NCBI GenBank assembly: GCA_000727475.1 | Contig: KL647298.1 | Span: 2,069,863 to 2,133,862 of the forward strand | Length of the DNA: 64,000 bases | Reading direction: 5' to 3' | Source of the DNA: Sarcocystis neurona | Lineage: Eukaryota > Apicomplexa > Conoidasida > Eucoccidiorida > Sarcocystidae | Shown here: positions 47,654 to 58,969 of the stretch, in pieces | How the letters are laid out: every line of letters starts with the position of its first letter | Numbering within the stretch: position 1 is the stretch's first letter | Notes under the pieces: model-generated | Databases searched by the model: none | What the model was told of the DNA's origin: nothing | The model's input: only the letters and a program-made list of their open reading frames with translations | Made by a program: the position numbers and the translations under genes

Positions 47654-50007
47654 TTATCCTGGTGAGGCTTCGGCCTCGATCTGATGCATGTTCTTCAACT
47701 TGTTCAAAGCGAGCAGCACCATCAGGCAGCTCGTACTAGTGACGTGGCCGTGCGTTACGAGCCATAGAGCTTCGTCAACCGTGACACCGTGAATAGGCTG
47801 TATAAGTTCGTCGTCGTCCACCCGTCGGGGGTCCGAAACCTTTTCAGCGTCCAAGACAATGTAGGGGAGATACTTCTGCCCAGTGTATTTTGCACCCGGG
47901 AGCAGCAAACTCTCATTTTCCATTATTGGCACTAGCTCTCCCCCGCGCTGAAAAAGAGGACAAATGAAAGTGTAACGCGAGTCAGCCTTACCAGCAGACT
48001 GCTCGCTCTCTTAGACTTGAGGAAGGTCTGCCTGTATATACGTACACAACTGTACAGACGTATAGGGTTACGTATCTCCGGGGGTCTGCAGGTCTATACG
48101 GGTGTGCAAGCAGTATTTCTCACATCTGGACAACCAACGTACAGATAGGGTTGCGTGTGACGCTGCAAGTCGACGCAAATAGGGGACGCAAACGAAAGGT
48201 CACAAGCACGCATTCATGCATGTGTGCAAACGCACGCACACTGCCCTGCATATATGCATATATATGTTTGTTCGTGCAAAGCAGTTCCAAAGACGGGTCC
48301 TCAAGCGGATGCATTCATTTTGAACTACGTAACGTCTCTGTAAGCAGCGTCCCCTACCCGTATTGGCTTGTGCGTGCACAGGTTGATGAAGTGTGGGAGA
48401 AGGGACCGCAGAACAAGGACGGGAACGGAGACGAAGAAAAACCTCACAGTATTCTTGTATATCCATGTGTATATGCGCGCGCCTCTACACACACGTAGAC
48501 GCACAACTCGCTCTGCAGGTTTGTCACGGGGGCAAACATGTGGAAATACGTTTGCACGTGTGTTTACGTACACGCACACATACGCGTACACAAACAGGAA
48601 ACGTGTATGAATGTGTGACGTGCACTTAGACCGGTAGCTACGTAGAAAACGCTGCTTCGCACATGCGTCGACGCTCCGCTACATATAAGATGTACTGGTT
48701 ATTACCCCAGCAGCAGCCCGTGCAAAAGTGGGAGAAAGCACCTCGCGTCACTCGTTATACGCGGGTTAGGTGGCAAAAAATCCAGGAAGTTCTCTCATCA
48801 ACTAGACGCGCCACCAGTGGAAGACGCATGCTCCAGCGATTCTGTCAGGATCCGCGTGTGTGTAGGTACACTTCCTTACGTCGGCGAATCTCTCTATGTT
48901 CAGCTACATCTATGATTTTGGCCGCGCGCGTCAAAGTGGGAATTCTGTGCAGGGATTCTTGCAAAAGGCGAGGGGCACCACAGAAAGCACTTCACACAGC
49001 CGGCGTTTTACCAAGGACGGACAGGTCAGGAAGACCCTGTATCGAGAGATAGCTGACGATCACTCATCCGTTACGCGCTTACGAGTTCACTCTGCAAAGT
49101 TCGACCCTGTCAAGCGGGACTCACTGCAGAAACCGCTCTCTCTCTAATATACACATATATATATGTTCTCTATATATGTATTGCATAGGCGAGAAGAAGG
49201 ATGCCTGCGAAGTTTCTGTCTTTTTCGAACATCTGCCTACGAGCTGCGCTTCTTCTTCTGTCTCCCACCGCACGCACTCCTCTGCGTTCTTGTGCTTCGC
49301 CTCGTACAAACCGGCCACAACTGTGAAGACACCCAGTCTGTTGATCCCGGGACAGTACTCCTGCCGCACGCATACAACAAAACGTTGACACGCCTCAAAC
49401 AAAACGCACAAAACAGCCATTCACCCAGGCAAGGAAAAGCTACAGACACATGCAGATAATCTCACGAGCAACCCATTTATGATATATAAATATATATAAA
49501 TATATGCGCGTATGTACAAACGTGTGTGCTCACATACTTAAAGAGCACATACGGCGATTCGGGTAACACCCACGCACATATATATATATACACACAAACC
49601 GGCCACATGCACGCACCTGTACAAACACACACATAGTAGATATATATAAAGAAACCGGGTACTTTCAAGCAATCCTACACACATGTGTGGGTACAATGAC
49701 ATATATATATATATAGATACGTGTATACTAGCGCAGCTACACGAATATACATGTACGCATATATATACGGGTGAATACACGTACACCCGTATATATATAG
49801 ATGTGATTCTATATTGAGTGAATGTGTGTGCGTGCGTTCATAAATCCTCACGTGTAGATGCGTATATTTGTGTACGTAGGACACGCGGAAGTGTCACGCT
49901 CGAACGCCCTGAGCAGCGCGGAGTTCTTCGCTTCTGCACACCACACCCTATACGCATATACATATATATGTACGAATTTATATATATAGGTCCATATACA
50001 CATGTGT

Positions 50008-50042
<35 letters not shown>

Positions 50043-52441
50043 TATATATATATATTGCAGAAGACATTTTCGTACACGTGATTTCCATATGGACGCATAT
50101 GTGTGCGTCCGTCTACATGAAGAATATGTGATAATGCGTCGTCTCCTCACTCCTGGAGCAGCGGTAGGACTGTCACTCTTGTTCCTTACAGCAGCATATA
50201 AAAAAATATTCACATACGCGTGGACACACTTATATATACGCACACTTTTATATGTAGATCTTCTTGCAAGATACATCGGTGTGTGTGCATATGTATGCCC
50301 CCTGGCAAGACTCAGGCACCTGAAATGAACTCGTACAAAGCCTGGCCAACCAAGAAGCACACGGCTGACGTCGGTGTGGGGTATATATATATATATATGT
50401 AGCAAGATTCACACTGAGGAGAAGAAGCTCCTTTTCTTGCCAACACCAGCACTTCAGACAGGTTTTTTGCTGGGAAGAATATAACTGCACGTCTGGTTCA
50501 GACACCTTCACATACACACACACATATATACACGCAGGGTGCATGCAAAAGTTGATCCGTTTGCCGTAGAAAGGTAATTTCTCTCCTTCCTTTTTGGCGC
50601 ACCTTCAGCAGCGTCATGGTCTTCGTCTTGGTGCACCACGGCAGCACGAGGACTGCAGGGGGAGCGACAGTGACGTCGAACGTAACCGGCCGCCCATCGG
50701 GAAATTGTACGGTTCTCTTAATCACTGCAATATTGCATGCAACAGCAGCGGCAGCAGTGTCGCAGAAGCAACAGTAGTAGCAGCAGTAGCAAGACATGCA
50801 GCAGCAACTCCATCCCCCCATCACTTCACACGTCACAACAGCAGCCGCGCATCACGCGAACGACGAGGAGCAGCAGCAGCGTGGGGCGCAGCAGCAGCAG
50901 CGTGGGGCGCTGCAGCAGCAGCATGGGGCGCTGCAGCAGCAGCATGGGGCGCTGCAGCAGCAGCATGGGGCGCTGCAGCAGCAGCATGGGGCGCTGCAGC
51001 AGCAGCATGGGGGGCAGCAGCAGCAATAGCAGCAAGAGCACCTAATGGAGAGGCTGTAGCAGGAGAAGCCGCACCGCCTGCACGAGTAGCAGCAGCAGCA
51101 ACGTCGGAGACAGCAACAGCGCACCAGAACGACCAAGATCGAGAGCAGTTGCAGAAGTAGCAACAGCGCCTCTGCGCCGTGTAGCACCTGCCCTGCAGCA
51201 GTACCAGGCGGAGAGGGAGAGGAGCGACAGCGGCCGCAGCACCACACGCGCAAGGACAGCAGCATATGCAGTAGATCTGGACGCACAAGCAGCCGTAGCA
51301 GCAGTCGCAGCAGAAACAGACGGAGCAGGAAAGGTAGCAGCAGAATTACCGGCACTGCAAGAACCACGAGTGGGAAGGTGGTGCACGCGTGGAGCCCAGC
51401 GAGAACTTAACTAGCGCCTGTGGGAAGAGCACCCCCACACGAGGAGACGAGGGAGGACTGTTTTAAAAAAAAAAGGCGGTAGCGAGTGAGGACAGCAAAA
51501 TGAGAAGCCGTAGCCGCGCAGCCTTGTTCAGCATGCGAAGTGGACCAAGAAGCAGCAGAAGCCGGCAGATCATCCGTAGAAGACGGCACGGCGTCAACAC
51601 AAGCGCGAGCGGAGCAACAGAAGCAGCCACCCCACGGGAGCAGCTGCAGAGGCAGACGGCACAGCAGGAGACAGACCGCCAGCAGAGGCACGCCACAGCA
51701 AAGCCGAAGACGGAGCGGCAAAGACTGAGCTACAGCAGTAGCTAAATTGAAGACGACAAAAATAGTCGAAGGAGCATCAGGCGGAAAGCAGCAGCACCAG
51801 GAACACGTCGTCGAGGTATTCTTCTTCTCTCTCTATCTGCAGGAATTCACCCAAGCAGCAGCAAAATGTCGCGCCAGTCCTCAACAAGCAGCTCTCTTCA
51901 CGTCCTCCCAAGTGCCCCTGCATCTGCTTTCAACTGCTGCGTGCCCCTCTGTACGGTGTGGCGCAGGTGCGCTGTTCCGTGCTGCAGATAGATTTCTGCT
52001 GCCCCTCCTCTGCTGCTCCTGTAGCTCTCTGCTGCTCCTGTAGCCCTCTGCTGTTGCGCTTGCAAGGCTGCTGCTGCAGTTCTGCTGCTGCAGTTCTGCT
52101 GCTGCAGTTCTGTTGCCGAGGTTCTGCTGTTGCAGTCTGCTGCTCAGGTTCTGCTGTTGCAGTCTGCTGCTCAGGTTCTGCTGCTGCAGTCTGCTGCTGC
52201 TGGGGCTGCTGCCATGAGTTCGTCGTTGCGACTACTGCTAGACGGCTGCTGCTGCGAGTGTGGGCTGCTGCACTGCTGCCGCGGGACTTCCCTTATATCG
52301 AATGGATCTGCTATGCGACTCACCGTCTCGCCAGCCTTTGTAAACAAGTTTTTCTGTAAGCACGGGCAGCTGCTGCTGCTGCTGCGACCCTAGAAGCGTC
52401 GCCAGCCGCGTCGGGTCTATCAGTCGTTTTGCTGCAGACAT
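47654..52441 (-). CDS. Nudix hydrolase, ADP-sugar/UDP-sugar pyrophosphatase group, 4 exons
   Basis: On the minus strand the exons are 52441-52324, 50724-50603, 49360-49241 and 47947-47654 (stop TAA 47656-47654). Phases agree and give 217 residues, nearly the length of human NUDT5 (219) and NUDT14 (222). The N-terminus reads LTEKLVYKGWRD then VIKRTVQFPDGRPVTFDV, the usual start of this group, followed by APPAVLVLPW, LLKEYCPGINRLGVF, TVVAGL and the Nudix helix ECVRWETEEEAQL. The last exon has RGGELVPIMENESLLLPGAK, then DDDELIQPIHGVTVDEALWL, the group's final strand and helix. Enzymes of this group split ADP-ribose or nucleotide sugars into a sugar phosphate and a nucleoside monophosphate. The Nudix box departs from G-x5-E-x7-REUXEEXGU: the acidic E-x-x-E-E core is kept, but the position of the Arg is Trp and the Gly is Gln. 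The enzyme may have altered activity. Exon 1 includes a short CAG-encoded Gln run. Confidence 0.9.
49361..50602 (-). other. Intron 2 of the Nudix gene, with (AC)n and (TA)n tracts
   Basis: The minus-strand donor is GTGCGC next to 50603 and the acceptor is CGTGCGGCAG next to 49360. The plus strand carries (AC)n at 50009-50040 directly followed by (TA)n at 50041-50054, plus many GTATAC-type words. No other gene is seen inside. Confidence 0.8.
50009..50054 (+). repeat. Compound (AC)16-(TA)7 microsatellite
   Basis: This is an uninterrupted AC dinucleotide tract followed directly by a TA tract. It lies in intron 2 of the minus-strand Nudix gene and should be length-polymorphic. Confidence 0.95.
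50735..51760 (+). repeat. CAG trinucleotide block inside intron 1 of the Nudix gene
   Basis: Dense CAG/GCA/AGC triplets run on the plus strand and end abruptly before the opposite-polarity CTG block at about 51965. The block lies inside the Nudix intron 52323-50725, so here the repeat is non-coding for that gene. It contains the 21-bp minisatellite at 50867-51015. Confidence 0.9.
50867..51015 (+). repeat. 21-bp minisatellite, about 7 units
   Basis: The unit is GCAGCAGCAGCATGGGGCGCT; the earlier copies have GTGGGG in place of ATGGGG. The GGGG core recurs exactly every 21 bases (at about 50882, 50903, 50924, 50945, 50966, 50987 and 51008). Because 21 is divisible by three, all frames stay open (for example WGAAAAA on plus, PHAAAAA on minus), but it lies in an intron of the Nudix gene. 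Confidence 0.93.
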
Positions 52442-53340
52442 CTTTATACTGAGAATGAATTTTCTTCGTGCCGCCGCGCGTGATGCTTCTGTTTCTGCTG
52501 CTACTTCTCCGTCTGGCTACTTCTGCGTCGATGCTGCTTCAGCCGCTTCGGCGGTTGGCTGTACCCTTGCTCTGGCCACTGCTTCTGCTGCTTTGGCTGT
52601 TGCCTCTGCTGCTGCTGTCTCTGTGCCTCTCCTGCTGCTGTTGCTCCTGCTGTTGTTGCCCCTGCTGTGGGTCGTCTCGATCCTTCTGTTGTTCCTGCTG
52701 ATGTTGCGTCTGCCGCCCTCTACTCTGTCGTACTCCTAGGATCCTTGCCGTTGCTGCCGCTGCTGCTGCCGCTACCGCTCCTCCAGCTTCGGGCAGCAGC
52801 AGCAGCAGCCGGACATGCGTGTGTGTTGGGGGTAGCCGAGGAGTCCCTGCTGCTGTCGCTGATGTCTTCGCTTCTCTGTGTAGCTTCTCCTTCTTCGTTG
52901 CTGCTTACTCTCTACCTCGCCTCGTCGTACCCAGTACGCCGGCATGCGTGTGTACTGGGGACTGACACTACCACAGCGTTCCGAACTGCTCCTGCAAAGG
53001 CCCGTCGTCGCTGCTGCTCCCGTCTGCCGCAACTGCTGCAAATACTGCCGCTGTTCCGGCGGCAGAGGCTCTTGCTACTGCTGCTGTTGCTGCCGCCCCA
53101 GCTTCTGCAATTCGTGCACCACGCGTGTCCACGTGGCTGCTGCTGCTGCTGGAAGAGAACGAGGAGGAAGACGGGTAGGAGAAGAAAGGAGAAAAGAAAG
53201 GAAGCGGTGCAGTTGCTGCCGCCAAAACACACGTTGGTGTCCTGCTGCTTGCTGCTGTTGTGTGTGCGTCCTGCTCGCCCTGCGGCCCACAGACGGCAGT
53301 TTAGGAAACGTAGGCTGCTGCTGCGGAACGAGAAAAAAAG
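51965..53340 (+). repeat. CTG trinucleotide block spanning the 5' end of the Nudix gene
   Basis: The plus strand is dominated by CTG/GCT/TGC triplets, so the minus strand (the sense strand of the Nudix gene) carries CAG. The block runs through the end of intron 1, contributes the Gln run in exon 1 (52441-52324) and continues upstream of the ATG, where the promoter must be. Interruptions include a GGAGGAAG purine stretch near 53157-53205. Confidence 0.85.
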
Positions 53341-55100
53341 TGTGTATTTCCCGCTCGGCGTCTGCTGCTGAAGCACCGGTGCTACGTATTCATGTCGTGC
53401 TGCGCAGATTCACAAGTGTGAGGACCTCCGGCGGTACATAGAGCAGCTCACATACACGTACGCATACACAGAGGTATATATACGTGTGTACACTTGCACG
53501 TGTAAATACGTGTAATTGTGGAGCGGAAAGGGGAGGGAACAGAGAGAGGAAAAAAGACAGAAAGGACAGAATGTTGGAAGGGAGAGAAATGTAACTCCAC
53601 TTTACAGAACGCAGGCACAGAGAGAGAGGCGAAAGGTGGGCACCTATCCGCACACACCTCTGCAACTATATATATTGCATGTGTGCGTGTATACATGTGC
53701 AGGCACTCCTATATCTACACATGTATATATAAAGGAATATACATGTAGATGCATGTGTGTAGGCGTGAAAACTATAAGGTCACAGCAGTCCTACGCACTT
53801 AAACTGTTTATCCTGCTGTAGCGTATAACTTTCCCACAAGAGACGTTATACTCACGATGCCTTCGAAAAAGGACCCCGCTCATAGCTAATGAGCAGTGTA
53901 CCCGTTCACATATGCATATTGATATGTAGCTCGAACATACGTACATGATGTTGTCTTGTAAATATGCGTAAGTGTGTGTATCTTCATGGGCACGTCTCAG
54001 GAAGAGCTGATACGACGACCCCGGTCGAAGCTAGTGAGCTGTGAACCCGTTCTCATACATGTGTTTATATATAGAACACGTACATGCGTAAAGGGTCTTT
54101 CCTTGCGTAAATAATCCTTCCTTGTGTATGTACATCACATGTTGTAAAAAAGGGCACGTGTGTGTGTCTATTCATAGGCGCACGTCCTTACAACCTCTCT
54201 TTGTCTGTCTCCCTGTCTTTCTCGGTAATGTGTATATCAAAAGTGGCGAGAGCTGGTGTCCTTTATTTATGGGTACAGTCGCCCTCCATACGTGCTTATG
54301 GAAAAAGCCGCTTTATGTGGATGCCAGTACGCGGTGAGAGTCAGTTGTGTGTGCACACACGCTCAGCGAAGAACTTCCGCAGAGATACACACATTCAGAC
54401 GGACGTTTCGACGAGACGGTAACGCGGTTCGGTGCGGAAAATCACGGGCTCTATAGAGAGTTGACAGTTCACGCACTTCTCATGAATATGTTAGTGCAAC
54501 TCGAGACGCAGACATAAATCTAACAGTTAGCACGAGCGGAGAGGCCAGCTGCAAAAATTCATGTGGACGTGGACAGCTGCCGCTGCGGTCGGGTCCGTGC
54601 GGCGGCGAGCGGCATGCAGGAACATGCAGGTGCGCTCTGGGATCCAAATGGACGCGTGTGGACACACACAGCAAGCCGTATTTCCAGATAAAAGGCAAAA
54701 AAGGGAGGAAGAATGAACAATGTAGAATGTTTGTCTGAGACACAGATCGAGCGGCTTCGTACACATGGCCGGGGTCGGCAGAGAAAGCGCACCGGAAGAA
54801 GTGCGCAGACGTGTGTGCATAATATATGCGCAGTCTACGAGTGTACGATCATCTTCCATTACGTATTTACCTGCGTGCAGGGTATCATCTATTTATATAT
54901 ATGTCGGCATATACATGTCGGCGCGTGTGTAAATTTTCGGCTCTTCTACGCAGCAGGTCCTCCATAGAGCAGCGCCGCAGACCCTGCGTTGCCCTCCTTC
55001 GGTGGGGCACCACCAGATTGACTGTTAGCAGCGCTGAACAAAGACGATTCGTCGTCAGCTAGTTTACTTCTCCACCTGCTCCGGCCTGTAGCTAATCTGC
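52442..55100. other. Upstream region of the Nudix gene; no gene supported
   Basis: The left part is the CTG block. From about 53400 it becomes TA/GTATAC-rich with a degenerate duplication around 53860-54060, in which GGACCCCGCTCATAGCTAATGAGC resembles GACCCCGGTCGAAGCTAGTGAGC about 150 bases later. Only short open frames are present. Confidence 0.5.
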
Positions 55101-55108
55101 GTAGAAGT

Positions 55109-55311
55109 ATGCGCTCCCGCGATGGCGCGCTCGCGTGTTCGCTGGTGTCCTCCAGCAGGGCCGCCCTGGCGCTTCTTGGAAGGGGGTATTCTGCCTAATT
55201 CGGAACGCCTCTTTCCTAGACTAAGTCAGACGCACGTATCGAGGAATTGCGGGATATTGTTCGACGTCAGAAGCCGCAGCAAACGCAGCACCAACAGAAC
55301 GAGCGGCAGCA
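55109..55311 (+). other. Possible short exons: targeting-peptide-like ATG frame and helical segment
   Basis: ATG 55109 opens a 29-codon frame (MRSRDGALACSLVSSSRAAL then ALLGRGYSA) with the composition of a mitochondrial presequence, closed by TAA 55196-55198. Just downstream, after the acceptor-like CTCTTTCCTAG, the frame from 55220 reads TKSDARIEELRDIVRRQK and then a Gln-rich stretch up to a possible donor CAG/GTAGTG at 55312. The two frames cannot be joined by a phase-consistent intron that I can see, so they may be unrelated. Confidence 0.2.
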
Positions 55312-55580
55312 GGTAGTGCAGCTGCTGTGACGAGAGGAGTCAAAACTCGAGCAGACGTGCGTAGAGCAGTAGCAGCAGCCGCAGCGGCAACAAGAACAGG
55401 CGCGGCGCCTCGAGATGCAGAGGGAGGTCTACCAGCATTGCGACTGCTATTCTTGCCTCTGTTGCTGTTGCTATTGTGTGCGCCTACGGCTGCCGTGTGA
55501 CGGCTGCTGTGGATGCTGCTGCTGCCGCTACGGCTGTTTCTGATGCGGCTGTTGCTGCTCCTGCTGCTGCTAACGCACAC
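55265..55580 (+). repeat. Back-to-back CAG and CTG blocks
   Basis: CAG/GCA triplets (55265-55415) change within about 30 bases to CTG/GCT triplets (55430-55580). The result is an imperfect inverted-repeat-like arrangement in which each strand carries CAG on one side. Confidence 0.8.
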
Positions 55581-57590
55581 GTATCGCCACTACCGATGCT
55601 GCGGCATTGCTTTGTCTGTATGTACTTATCAATTACTGCAGCTTATATTTGATGGGTGTTACCGACAACCCACACATCCAAATACGTACGTGCAAATCAG
55701 TACGGATATACCCAGATATAAGTTTTACATATATATATATATATCAGATTTATAGAGAGGTATTCTTCAGAGCACATGTTTGAGGAAATACTGCGTCGGT
55801 GAAACTGCATTTGGTTCCAGAAAAGCCAGGATAAAGCAAACCTTCAACTGATACACACTTAGAATTCCCCATCTCTACGCTTACATACGTGTATGTGTAC
55901 ATAACTGCATCCCCCACAGTTGAGGAGAGCTCTGGTGAACCTAGACCTGTACATATATACGAGCAAATTTTCGCAGTAAATACCTGCCTCACTCCCCTTC
56001 GTATCGGCGAACACAACTTTGAAGCAGATACGCGTGTTTACAGAAGTCAACCTCTACAACAGACTTCGTAGACGTGCATCTCCAACACGCAAAGAAAGGT
56101 ACGACACAAATACGTATTCATAGAAACTCACTTGCAGATACGTAGGAACTCATCTATATAAGTATATGTGTGTATCCGAGAGACGCACAAGTCACCCTTT
56201 AGAACTAGAATAATCTACGTATATACACGTACACGGTCCTACGTGTGCGGACACACTGGGTGCGATGTGCACGCCATGTACGCGGAAAAAAGAAGTCGCG
56301 TTCTGTGGTTCAGCTGAAAACTAAGAGAATTCCTGCAACACATGTATGTCCTCCTCTTTCGAAATTTTCCAACACCCGACTTTGCGATGCGACAGCAAAA
56401 ACAAGTGAAAGCGCCATCTCCCTCCCCCGGAGAGACACACTTATCCAACTGGACCCAAAAGCAGGCTTGTCGCTTACTTCATACCAGGTGTGTAACCCTA
56501 AATTTCACCGAGGTAGCTGGTGGCGAATTCGTGTAGTTTAAGGACATAAGTACATAAAAGAACGTAGTCGACCCTTTGAGGGAACACTCGCGTGTGTTTG
56601 AGACGATATGTTTGCCAAAGACTTCCGTGAGGCGAAGAACAGCAGCAGCACGCCGCCATGCCTTACTTTTGTGCACGTACCACTCCAGCGGTTCGAGATA
56701 ATATATATATATATATGTATATTCTCTGGAGCAGATACATATTTTGTAAAAATACACCTACACCCTTATGTGATATATATATATATATACGTGGTGTAGA
56801 AGTCCGGCAAGAACACTAGCACTGAAGGATGTCAACCGCTAATTTGCAAGGCACGAAGTAGAAATACAAGCGGTATGCAGCAGGAGTAGTCGACAGGCAT
56901 AAACTTCTGCGTACACGTACGGAGGCAGCCGTATGTACACGCTTAGACGCACTAATGTGTGTGAGGTTTTCAGTTGCAAAAAGCGACACAGGTGTCGACA
57001 CACAGCGACTCAGTTATAAGTGGACGGTGAAGGCAGAGGGGTGGCCATACGTAGAGGTGGCAGTTCAACTGCGGCTGAGCTGAGAGGCACCCTCAAGTAT
57101 ATATATGCACGTATGATTGTTGACGCTTCATGTTCACAGGGAGTGGTTTTATCCTCCTGGACATCGGAGATTTTAGTAACGGAAACGGCGTGCAGCTGAG
57201 AGCACCAGGAAGACGTAACAGGGACCGCCCTATATATTTGTACGTTCAGCTGTATTCATGTATACATGTCTGCCCATCTGCACATAGATGCGCACAAATG
57301 TATGTGAGTACATTCAGTGTGCGTACGGGCAACAACACAGTCATACGTGTGCATACTATTACACAGGCGTGCATATGTATATAAATGCATCCAGAACAAC
57401 CATCCACTCTGCGTGTACATATTTGTACTAGTCCTCAATATATAGTCTTGTGGCTCTCCCTACCTCTACCGCCACATGTGTATGCATACGTACGTAGTGC
57501 GCGTACGCACTGTAAATTTCGTAAGAGAGCAGGGGAATGACACGTTTGAGAGACACCGAAGACTAAGAAGTCTTGAAGTGCGTAGTGCAG
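55581..57590. other. TA/TG-rich non-coding interval
   Basis: GTATAC-type simple DNA with (TA)n near 55727-55745, 56700-56716 and 56773-56788. A plus-strand frame at 56245-56541 is free of repeats but has no recognisable domain. No gene is supported. Confidence 0.5.
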
Positions 57591-57599
57591 CCATCTCAT

Positions 57600-58400
57600 C
57601 TCCACAGCAGCAACAATCGCAGCCGGTGGCAAGAACAGTCTGCAGTAGGAACAGCAAGCTGTAGCAGGACGCTCCTACAGTCATGGAAACTTCCGGAGGC
57701 TGCAAGAGCACCAGCAGAAGGAGCAACACAAGCAGCAGCAACGGCAATGACAAGGTTACATCCAGCAGGAGCCGAGGGGTTCACGATGAGAAATCAGCAG
57801 TCAGCGGCTCCGGCAACAGTAGCACAACAGCTGCGCGAGTACCACGTGCACCAACACCCGTTCTCCAGGAGTTCTCAAACTTCTGCTGAGGGACGCAGCC
57901 GAAGCGCAGTGGCGGGCAGCGCAGGAGAATCGAACAGCAGTGGAACATCAGCAGCGGAATGCCAGCCACACAGCAGCAGCGATCTAAATGGGAGGACCGT
58001 CACGTACAGGAGTTGCATGTGACACTAGCAGCAACAACAGCAGGAGCGGTGCCATCTGACGGAGCAGCTTCACAACGCTTGCCGCAGAAATACGAACAAT
58101 CGCAGCAATATTCTTCTGGTATCGGTGGAAGCGGAGGACCCGCCAAGGCAGCCGCAGCAGCAGGACTGCAGCTGGATCAGTAAGAGCACCAGCACGACCT
58201 GCAGCAGCGGCTAGGATGATGCCTGGCGTCGCAGTAGAAGCAGCAACAACACATACTAGCAGCTGAAGCACCAGCCGTAGCAGCATCTCGTGCAGCAACA
58301 ACACCGCGTATGTAGTGGCAGCGGCAGTGCTGCAGCAGCTGGAGCAGTGGCGGTAGGCGGGAGCAGCACGAGCGGCAGCAGCACGGCCGCAGCAATTTCG
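57600..58400 (+). repeat. CAG trinucleotide block
   Basis: Degenerate CAG/AGC/GCA triplets lie on the plus strand, with non-repetitive islands. All frames are extended by the lack of stop codons in CAG-type sequence, so open length is not evidence of coding here. Confidence 0.8.
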
Positions 58401-58930
58401 TATGACTCCCACGAAGGGGTCGATTCGAGACTCTGGATGCCTTTTCCCGGATGACCAGTCGTGTCTGTCGAGTTGTAGAATGGTGTTTCCCTGTTGTGGA
58501 AAACTCTCCTTTCCCACGGTGTATTCGTCCTTGAATACTCGAGGCCTGGAGCAAGCTTTGTCACGAATAGGAGAGAGGGCACTTCTCTTTCGTTTTGGGT
58601 GGTGGAAGCAAACATCTGCCGTTAACTCTTCTTCACCAAGCATATTCTCTTTAAAAAAGATGGTTTGTCGTTTCCGCGTCCCAGAGTGCGCTGGTAAGGA
58701 CTCCGTACTTCTGTCGGTGCGAGAAGCTGACCCGCCGCAAACGTAGTTTACCTTGTGAGAAGCGAAGATCATAGGTTTCTTAAAAAACTGCACATTCCAC
58801 ACCCAGTGTTGAAAAGCTTGAGAACGTCTTTTCTCTGTATAACAGTGTCTGGGTATGGCTTTGTGGAACTTCTGTCGAGTTGAGCGCTTAAACCAGAGAA
58901 AGAGGAAACTACGTATTTGATGCTTCGCTT
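58401..58930. other. Non-repetitive island open on both strands
   Basis: About 530 bases without trinucleotide repeats sit between two CAG blocks. On the minus strand a frame is open through the whole island and is rich in Lys, Arg and aromatic residues (for example SFLFLWFKRSTRQKFHKAI). On the plus strand 58402-58746 encodes 114 residues (around GLEQALSRIGERALLFRF). I recognise neither. It could be an exon of a minus-strand gene, whose continuation upstream near 58990-58930 would read LFEQKYTEKAEGT, or relic DNA. Confidence 0.3.
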
Positions 58931-58969
58931 CACCGCTCACTCGTTCCCTCGGCCTTCTCTGTGTACTTC

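Noticed and set aside
48663..49147. Plus-strand open frames of 129 and 83 codons
   Set aside because: They lie almost entirely within intron 3 of the minus-strand Nudix gene. The second overlaps no exon but has no recognisable domain, and no matching plus-strand start or splice partner is seen.
50594..51160. Plus-strand Ala/Trp/Gly-repeat protein (WGAAAAA units)
   Set aside because: This is the 21-bp minisatellite in an intron of the Nudix gene; frames remain open only because 21 is a multiple of three.
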